Notes under the pieces: generated by a model | Database searches by the model: none | What the model saw: the letters and a program-made list of their open reading frames with translations, nothing else | Told to the model about the DNA's origin: nothing | Program-made: the position numbers and the translations under genes | Assembly (NCBI GenBank): GCA_002294045.1 | Contig: DBEP01000120.1 | Coordinates: 207-18,565 of the forward strand | Reading direction: 5' to 3' | Origin: Lachnoclostridium sp. UBA903 | GTDB taxonomy: Bacteria; Bacillota; Clostridia; Lachnospirales; Lachnospiraceae | Length of the DNA stretch: 18,359 nt | Shown: piece after piece, positions 13,853 through 18,359 of the stretch | Position numbering within the stretch: the first letter of the stretch is position 1 | Layout of the letters: every line of letters begins with the position of its first letter

Positions 13853-15622
13853 TTATTTTATAATAAGATAATTCTGGATAATAATCTGTACCGTGCGGCT
13901 GCCGCCGTATTCATTAATACTTGGGTAGTAGGTTACCGATAATTTAACTGCATTATCCCTGTTCTGGAGCATTTTATCAACTTCATCCTGCCCGTAGCCG
14001 TCGGCCAGGGTATTTAAAAATGTATTTACCTCACCAAAATATAAGGCATCCATAACCCTTCCATAGTCATTAACTACCAGGAGTTTAATCACATTGGAAT
14101 TCCTGCCCATAACAGAGGCCCTTCTTATGCGCAGGTTTTTTTCCGCAAACACGGGCTTTGTATTGCCTTTTCCAAAAGGTTCAAGAAGCTCTAATTCCGT
14201 TACCAGCTCTTCCGTTAAATAGCCCAGGGGAAGAAGTATATCAATGGTTATTTTGGGAATAAGGTCTTCTTCGGTCAGGCCGGCATTGCTGTTTAAATCA
14301 GCTCTTAATTGCTCTACCATGGCCTTTTCCAAGGACAATCCGGCAGCCATGGGATGTCCGCCGTATTTTAACAGCAGATGCCTGCACTTTGTCAGTTCTT
14401 CATATATATTATACTTTTCAATGGAACGGCAGGAGCCTTTCACTGCCGCTTCCGTATCCGTAAGGACAATAGCAGGCTTATTGTATTTTTCCTTTAACCT
14501 TCCCGCAATAATACCCGCTAAGCTTTCATGGCAGTCATTTAAGTAAACAACCAGGACCTTATCCTCTTTCATGTTACCGGCTTCCACTAATTTAACAGCC
14601 TGTTCAAATCCTTTGACGGTCATTTCCTTCCGGATGTCATTCAGCTGCTTTAATTCTTCGGCCAGCCGGTGGGCTTCTTCTTCTGACCGGGATAATAATA
14701 AACGCAGTCCTTTTTTGGCAGTATCCAGCCTTCCGGAAGCATTCAGGCAGGGCCCGATAATAAATCCAAGATGATAGGCAGAAAGACTGGTGAGATTTAT
14801 ATTGTTTTTTTCTATTAAAGCCTTTAAACCCAGATTTTTGGTTTTTCGCAGCAGTTTCAAACCGTTTTTTACGATAACCCTGTTTTCATTTACCAGATCC
14901 ATTACGTCACAGACTGTTGCAATAGCTACGATTTCCAGCAGCGATTCGGTTTCTTTTTTGTCAATCCCGAATTTATCGTATAAAATCTGTACCAGTTTAT
15001 AGGCAACTGCGGCACCGCACAGGCATTTCCAGGGGTAATCACAGTCCTCCTGTTTCGGGTTTACCACAGCATCCCCGCATGGTATTAAATATTCTTTCTT
15101 ATCCCCGGCTTCTAAAAACGGTACATCATGGTGGTCCGTAATAATAACCGTCATCCCCAGTTCCTTGGCTTTCTCCACCTGTTCCGCCGCCGAAATGCCA
15201 TTGTCACAGGTTAATATTGTGTCAATACCGTCCCGGTGGGCAGATTCGATAATCCCCATATTAATGCCGTAACCGTCTTTTATCCTGTCCGGAATCTCGT
15301 AATCTGCTGCAGCCCCGCATTTTAACAGTGCCGTATACAGGACATAAGTGGAGGCGACCCCGTCCACATCGTAATCACCTACAATCCTGATTTTTTTTCC
15401 ATGTTTAATTTTGTCCGTCAATATGTCACAGGCTTTTACCATGTCCTTCATATGCAAAGGATTATGTAACCGGTCCAATTCCGGATAAAGGTAAGCCCTG
15501 ATATCTTCTTCCTTCTCCTGATTCCGGTTAATCAGCAGTCTTGCTATCACTTCACTGATTTTATATTGTTCCGTCATAGCGGCAAAATCCGCTTTTTTAT
15601 TTTTCAGTACCCATTTTTCCAT
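13853..15622 (-). CDS. recJ: Single-stranded-DNA-specific exonuclease RecJ
   Basis: This 589-residue DHH-family 5'-3' exonuclease acts in recombination and mismatch or base-excision repair. Visible motifs are DYDVDG (83-88), CDNGIS (139-144), the DHH motif itself (163-165, TDHHDVP), ASGRLDTA (295-302) and the DHHA1 motif GGHPMAAGLS (421-430). A C-terminal OB-like domain follows from about 450. The ATG at 15622 (MEKWVLKNKK) has an SD (AAGGGAG, about 6 bases away). A start at 15688 would add 22 residues unlike RecJ. It lies 110 bp after scfB. In some related clostridia secD/secF occupies that gap; they are absent here. Confidence 0.96.
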   Translation of the reverse strand: MEKWVLKNKKADFAAMTEQYKISEVIARLLINRNQEKEEDIRAYLYPELDRLHNPLHMKDMVKACDILTDKIKHGKKIRIVGDYDVDGVASTYVLYTALLKCGAAADYEIPDRIKDGYGINMGIIESAHRDGIDTILTCDNGISAAEQVEKAKELGMTVIITDHHDVPFLEAGDKKEYLIPCGDAVVNPKQEDCDYPWKCLCGAAVAYKLVQILYDKFGIDKKETESLLEIVAIATVCDVMDLVNENRVIVKNGLKLLRKTKNLGLKALIEKNNINLTSLSAYHLGFIIGPCLNASGRLDTAKKGLRLLLSRSEEEAHRLAEELKQLNDIRKEMTVKGFEQAVKLVEAGNMKEDKVLVVYLNDCHESLAGIIAGRLKEKYNKPAIVLTDTEAAVKGSCRSIEKYNIYEELTKCRHLLLKYGGHPMAAGLSLEKAMVEQLRADLNSNAGLTEEDLIPKITIDILLPLGYLTEELVTELELLEPFGKGNTKPVFAEKNLRIRRASVMGRNSNVIKLLVVNDYGRVMDALYFGEVNTFLNTLADGYGQDEVDKMLQNRDNAVKLSVTYYPSINEYGGSRTVQIIIQNYLIIK

Positions 15623-15732
15623 ATTAACTCCCTTAAAGTATGCTATGGTAAGGCTTCGGATACCGCCTATCACCTGATTGTATTCCAAAACCTTATCTTC
15701 CTTCGTAAAAAAATCCCAATTTAATCCGCTCT

Positions 15733-17178
15733 TTAAATTTCATCCGTTTCCGCAGCTTTCAGCATGATTGCACATTCCACGCGTTTTTTCTGCAGTCTGC
15801 ACCCGATATCATATACATCATTAATGTCATTATGGAACTTAAAGGAATTGGCGGCACATCCTCCGCTGCAATAGAACTTTGCAAAGCAGTCCCTGCATTT
15901 CTCCTTGGCATATACATTGCAGCATTTAAACTCATCCCTTAATTCCGTTTTTCTGATGCCTTCAAAAACATTACCCATTGAGAATTCATCTTCACCTACA
16001 AACTGGTGGCATGGATATAAATCCCCCCAGGGGGTCACGGCAAGATACTCCGTACCGGAACCGCACCCTGACAGACGTTTTGCAACGCAGGGGCCGCCGG
16101 ATAAGTCAATCATAAAGTGAAAGAAGTTGAACTCTTTTCCTTCCTTTTTCATTTCCATCATATAACGGGCCAGCTTATCATATTCTTCACAGATTTCCGG
16201 GATATCTTCTTCCCTGAGGGCATACGCTTCTTCCGGCAGTGCTACCACCGGTTCCACGGAAATCTGTTTAAATCCCAACTCTGCCAGATGTTTCACATCT
16301 TCGGAAAAATCCAGATTGCTGCGGGTAAAAGTACCTCTCACATAATAATTTGTCTGATTCCGGCTGTCAGCCAGCTTTAAAAACTTGGGAAGAATGATAT
16401 CATAGCTGCCTTTTCCGCCGCGGGACGGCCTCATTAAATCATTTACTTCCCTGCGTCCGTCAATACTGAGCACAACATTGCTCATCTCCCGGTTGACAAA
16501 TTCCATAACGTCGTCATTCAGCAGTAATCCGTTGGTAGTTAAGGTAAAGCGGAACTTTTTATTGTGAAGCTTTTCCTGTTCCCTTCCATAGACCACCAGC
16601 TTTTTCACCACTTCATAATTCATCAGCGGTTCTCCCCCGAAAAAGTCTACTTCAAGATTTTTCCGGTTTCCGGAATTCTCTATAAGGAAATCCAGAGCCC
16701 GCTTTCCCACTTCGTAGCTCATTAAAGCCCTTCTGCCCCTATATTCGCCCTCTTCTGCAAAACAATAACGGCAGGCCAGATTGCAGTCATGGGCGATATG
16801 CAGGCATAATGCTTTTACCACCGTCTGGCGGGATTTAAAATCGGATATATAGTTTTCATAAATATCCTCCGTAAAAAGAGCTTCTTCCTGAATCAGCTCC
16901 TCGATATCCTCAAAAGCCTCGAAAACCGCCGTCTTAACAGCTTCCTCCTGACCGGTTTCCTGCTCAAACAAAGAGGTGTATTCCATATTATGGTATTTTG
17001 CCATGATTTCCTGCAGCACCTCTTCTTTATCAATCTCATCGAAACCACAGGATTTGTTTTTATGTATATCCTTGTATAGCGCTATAATATCATAAACCAG
17101 CTCATCAACAATATGCACCATTCCGCTGTTTACGTCTAATACAATATTATAGCCGTTATTTTTGTACTGGTGAACCAA
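15733..17178 (-). CDS. scfB: SCIFF peptide maturase, radical SAM/SPASM thioether-forming enzyme
   Basis: This 481-residue peptide-modifying enzyme is expected to install thioether links from SCIFF cysteines to acceptor residues, as shown for the Clostridium thermocellum homologue. The N-terminus (MVHQYKNNGYNIVLDVNSG) starts the peptide-recognition region. The radical SAM cluster motif is C132-x3-C136-x2-C139 (HDCNLACRYCF), followed by FFGGEPL (179-185). The C-terminal SPASM domain is cysteine-rich (GCGSGTEYLAV, PWGDLYPCHQF, EKCRDCFAKFYCSGGC) and holds auxiliary iron-sulfur clusters. The start is non-ATG: TTG at 17178, with AGGGGG about 7 bases upstream; GTG at 17181 is the alternative. An in-frame ATG at 17280 lies within a hairpin and encodes residues atypical of the family. 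It follows scfA by 177 bp. Confidence 0.94.
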   Translation of the reverse strand: MVHQYKNNGYNIVLDVNSGMVHIVDELVYDIIALYKDIHKNKSCGFDEIDKEEVLQEIMAKYHNMEYTSLFEQETGQEEAVKTAVFEAFEDIEELIQEEALFTEDIYENYISDFKSRQTVVKALCLHIAHDCNLACRYCFAEEGEYRGRRALMSYEVGKRALDFLIENSGNRKNLEVDFFGGEPLMNYEVVKKLVVYGREQEKLHNKKFRFTLTTNGLLLNDDVMEFVNREMSNVVLSIDGRREVNDLMRPSRGGKGSYDIILPKFLKLADSRNQTNYYVRGTFTRSNLDFSEDVKHLAELGFKQISVEPVVALPEEAYALREEDIPEICEEYDKLARYMMEMKKEGKEFNFFHFMIDLSGGPCVAKRLSGCGSGTEYLAVTPWGDLYPCHQFVGEDEFSMGNVFEGIRKTELRDEFKCCNVYAKEKCRDCFAKFYCSGGCAANSFKFHNDINDVYDIGCRLQKKRVECAIMLKAAETDEI

Positions 17179-17242
17179 CACGTTTCCCCCTTCTATCCTT
17201 AAAACCGCTGCCGCAGCCGGTTCTGCAAATCTGCAACAAACA

Positions 17243-17271
17243 ATAAGCAGCGGCCTTAAGACGCTGCTTAT
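17243..17271. repeat. Hairpin 2 in the scfA-scfB gap
   Basis: ATAAGCAGCG (17243-17252) pairs perfectly with CGCTGCTTAT (17262-17271) around a 9-nt loop. On the minus strand it is followed by TTGTTTGTTG, weakly U-rich, so it may act as a partial terminator. Its left arm could alternatively pair with part of hairpin 1. Confidence 0.65.
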
Positions 17272-17287
17272 ACAATACATCTTTCAA

Positions 17288-17313
17288 CAGCAGATAAGCA
17301 AATGCTCCTGCTG
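17288..17313. repeat. Hairpin 1 in the scfA-scfB gap
   Basis: CAGCAG (17288-17293) pairs with CTGCTG (17308-17313), with an inner AGCA (17297-17300) and TGCT (17303-17306). It lies between the SCIFF stop and the maturase. With hairpin 2 it probably sets the ratio of peptide to maturase mRNA. Confidence 0.5.
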
Positions 17314-17355
17314 CTAATTACTGTTTTTTTGTATCTGATTATGTAACTTCTGCTA

Positions 17356-17496
17356 TTATTTATTTTCGCAGCTTTGATTTCCTACTGTACAGGATGTCTT
17401 ACAAGCTGACTGACAGGAAGTCTGACATTCGCCGCATCCGCCCTTTTTCATGGTATCCTTTAAATTCCGCGCATTTAATGTTTTGATACGTTTCAT
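17356..17496 (-). CDS. scfA: SCIFF six-cysteine ranthipeptide precursor
   Basis: This small gene encodes 46 residues starting MKRIKTLNARNLKDTM. Six cysteines lie at 21, 24, 28, 32, 36 and 43 in the pattern CGEC, TSCQSAC, TSC and QSC. That is the SCIFF ('six cysteines in forty-five residues') family, the RiPP precursor conserved across Clostridia. The first 20 residues act as the leader read by the maturase. The cysteines become thioether donors, with nearby Thr residues (26, 34, 37) among the possible acceptors. The SD is very strong (AAGGAGG, 7 bases before the ATG), and a TAA-TAG pair ends the gene. An extended -10 promoter lies upstream, and the maturase follows downstream. The biological role of SCIFF remains unclear. 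Confidence 0.97.
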   Translation of the reverse strand: MKRIKTLNARNLKDTMKKGGCGECQTSCQSACKTSCTVGNQSCENK

Positions 17497-17522
17497 GAGG
17501 TTGCCTCCTTCAATTATTCCTG

Positions 17523-17540
17523 TTTGCCCTATATGGCAAA
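17523..17540. repeat. Small hairpin in the scfA leader
   Basis: TTTGCC (17523-17528) pairs with GGCAAA (17535-17540) around a 6-nt loop, inside the 5' leader about 9-26 bases after the predicted start. It may be an operator half-site pair or an mRNA stabiliser. Confidence 0.4.
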
Positions 17541-17554
17541 TAACATCAAATTGT

Positions 17555-17583
17555 ATTATAGCATAACCCTGTTCATATGAAAA
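17555..17583 (-). promoter_or_regulatory. Extended -10 promoter of scfA
   Basis: On the minus strand, TATAAT (17560-17555) is preceded by TG one base upstream (TGCTATAAT), an extended -10. The -35 at 17-nt spacing is weak (TTTTCA, 17583-17578). The predicted start is near 17548, giving a leader of about 50 nt. Confidence 0.7.
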
Positions 17584-17587
17584 GAGT

Positions 17588-17759
17588 TTTTTATGGTTTT
17601 ACTTAAATGTTATACAAGCCCTGCGAGAATATCCCTTTCGGTTTTTTGGGTTGTGGTGACTTAAATATAACACAAAAGGTATTCTCGCACTTTTTATTTA
17701 TTCAGTTTGTAACGCATGTATTGTAATCCTGCATTTTTATGGTTTCACTTAAATTTAAC
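17588..17759. repeat. Direct-repeat/inverted-repeat block upstream of scfA
   Basis: Two 25-bp direct repeats (17588-17612 and 17734-17758) match at 22 positions; both contain TTTTTATGGTTT followed by ACTTAAAT. A third, shorter copy of the core (ACTTAAAT plus TAAC) is at 17659-17671. Inside the block, TGCGAGAATA (17622-17631) pairs perfectly with TATTCTCGCA (17680-17689), followed on the plus strand by C and T5. No gene is present. It looks like a degenerate mobile-element remnant or a set of binding sites; I cannot name the family. Confidence 0.6.
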
Positions 17760-17762
17760 CCG

Positions 17763-18137
17763 TCAGCTTATCATTCCCCCAAGCATGCCGCTGAATAAAC
17801 AAATCACCATAACCGTAATCACCCTGTTTACTTCCATTCCCATTACGGAATTCGTTAATATGGAAATCAAAACCAGAATAATAAAATATAAAGCTCCCAT
17901 TCCCAGACCATACAAAAACCTTCTCTGGTCCGCACTTTTCCCCAATAAAAATCCGCCGGCAAAAGAGGATAATACGTAAGTTAAGATAATTCCCCCGCTT
18001 ATAAAGCCGCTTGGAATATCTGCTTTGAGCATCAAAAATGCCAACAGTAACAACAGGATTCCAGTTATTATGTAGGAAAACAGAAGAATTTTTAAAATAA
18101 CCACAACCTTTGAATTACGGTGCAATACTTTGTCCAT
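17763..18137 (-). CDS. Small four-helix membrane protein, TIGR04086-like
   Basis: This 124-residue integral membrane protein has about four hydrophobic helices (roughly residues 12-38, 44-65, 75-96 and 104-122) and a short basic N-terminus (MDKVLHRNSK). Gly-rich patches (FAGGFLLG, YGLGMGALYF, SGMLGGM) are in the helices. It resembles the uncharacterised TIGR04086 family, clostridial membrane proteins I recall as often next to the SCIFF genes and yajC; the family name is from memory and should be checked. The ATG at 18137 has a strong SD (GCGGAGGTTTGGT). No function is known. A transport or accessory role for the SCIFF peptide is only a guess from position. Confidence 0.75.
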   Translation of the reverse strand: MDKVLHRNSKVVVILKILLFSYIITGILLLLLAFLMLKADIPSGFISGGIILTYVLSSFAGGFLLGKSADQRRFLYGLGMGALYFIILVLISILTNSVMGMEVNRVITVMVICLFSGMLGGMIS

Positions 18138-18162
18138 ACCAAACCTCCGCTTTGTTTATACT

Positions 18163-18178
18163 GTAATATATTTATTAC
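18163..18178. promoter_or_regulatory. Perfect AT-rich dyad upstream of the small membrane protein gene
   Basis: GTAATA (18163-18168) and TATTAC (18173-18178) form a perfect inverted repeat with a 4-bp centre, about 25-40 bases before the start codon. It could be an operator. In sequence this AT-rich it may also be chance. I found no clear -35/-10 pair for this gene. Confidence 0.3.
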
Positions 18179-18262
18179 TACTATTTATATTCGGTAAACT
18201 AAAATACAGAATATAAATTGCTGATATATTTATTTGTTGCAAAATTGCTCTTTTATTTATGA

Positions 18263-18291
18263 ATGACTTTTGATGCCGGTAATGCTATAAT
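18263..18291 (+). promoter_or_regulatory. Plus-strand extended -10 promoter-like sequence
   Basis: On the plus strand, ATGACT (18263-18268), a 17-nt spacer and TATAAT (18286-18291) with TG one base before it (TGCTATAAT). It points out of the window to the right, opposite to every gene here. It would start transcription near 18298, within the GC-richer block at the edge. Confidence 0.4.
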
Positions 18292-18293
18292 TA

Positions 18294-18359
18294 GGGTGTG
18301 TTTGAAAAATGCTTGTGCCGGACTGGATGCTCCACTTTGTGGGAGGCAAGGAGCGATTT
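18294..18359. repeat. Truncated element-like block at the window edge
   Basis: The last 66 bases are GC-richer than the AT-rich upstream 150 bp and start with GGGTGTGTTTGAAAAATGCT. They contain a small hairpin (GCTCC at 18329-18333 with GGAGC at 18350-18354) and no reading frame I can assign. It may be the left end of a dispersed or mobile element, or the 3' part of another gene; the window stops too soon to tell. Confidence 0.3.

Noticed and set aside
1..18359. CRISPR array, tRNA, rRNA or complete insertion sequence
   Set aside because: No regularly spaced repeats, no tRNA- or rRNA-like sequence and no transposase frame were seen on either strand.

Overview
The window is about 18.4 kb of moderately AT-rich DNA. 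Every gene I can support lies on the minus strand, so genes read right to left. The gene order, the clostridial SCIFF peptide with its maturase, the HemZ-type radical SAM enzyme and the ATPase-less sugar ABC cassette with a ROK regulator all point to a Firmicute of class Clostridia, probably Lachnospiraceae. That placement is inference from gene content; there is no rRNA in the window.

Transcription order, right to left: (1) 18137-17763, a small four-helix membrane protein of the TIGR04086 type. (2) 17496-17356, a 46-residue six-cysteine SCIFF peptide (scfA), followed by its radical SAM/SPASM maturase (scfB). (3) The recJ, apt and relA block, conserved in many Firmicutes. (4) A glyoxalase II-like metallo-hydrolase, hemZ, an HD-GYP phosphodiesterase-like protein, hisS, a Dabb-domain protein and aspS. 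(5) A ROK-family regulator, ending at a strong intrinsic terminator (2793-2838). (6) A separately promoted sugar-uptake operon: a lipoprotein binding protein, a MalF-type permease and a MalG-type permease cut by the left edge.

Four minus-strand promoters are readable. Three have a consensus TATAAT and a 17-bp spacer with a recognisable -35: the sugar operon (TTGACA), relA (TTGATT) and apt (TTGATA). The scfA promoter is an extended -10 type. No intrinsic terminator is visible between the relA promoter (about 12.8 kb) and 2.8 kb. Eight genes (relA through the ROK gene) may therefore form one roughly 10-kb transcription unit for stringent response, tRNA charging and haem-related functions. The ROK regulator sits at its end and probably controls the adjacent sugar operon. 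A 33-bp dyad just downstream of the predicted sugar-operon start site is the best operator candidate.

The most unusual material is intergenic. Compact hairpins without U-tracts recur at gene junctions, several sharing a GTTACtGT-like arm. A 15-bp sequence is shared by the hemZ leader hairpin and the 3' end of the HD-GYP gene. A direct-repeat and inverted-repeat block lies upstream of scfA. Two potentially competing hairpins separate scfA from scfB. At the right edge a truncated element-like block sits behind a plus-strand promoter-like sequence. I found no rRNA, tRNA, CRISPR array, complete insertion sequence or T-box.
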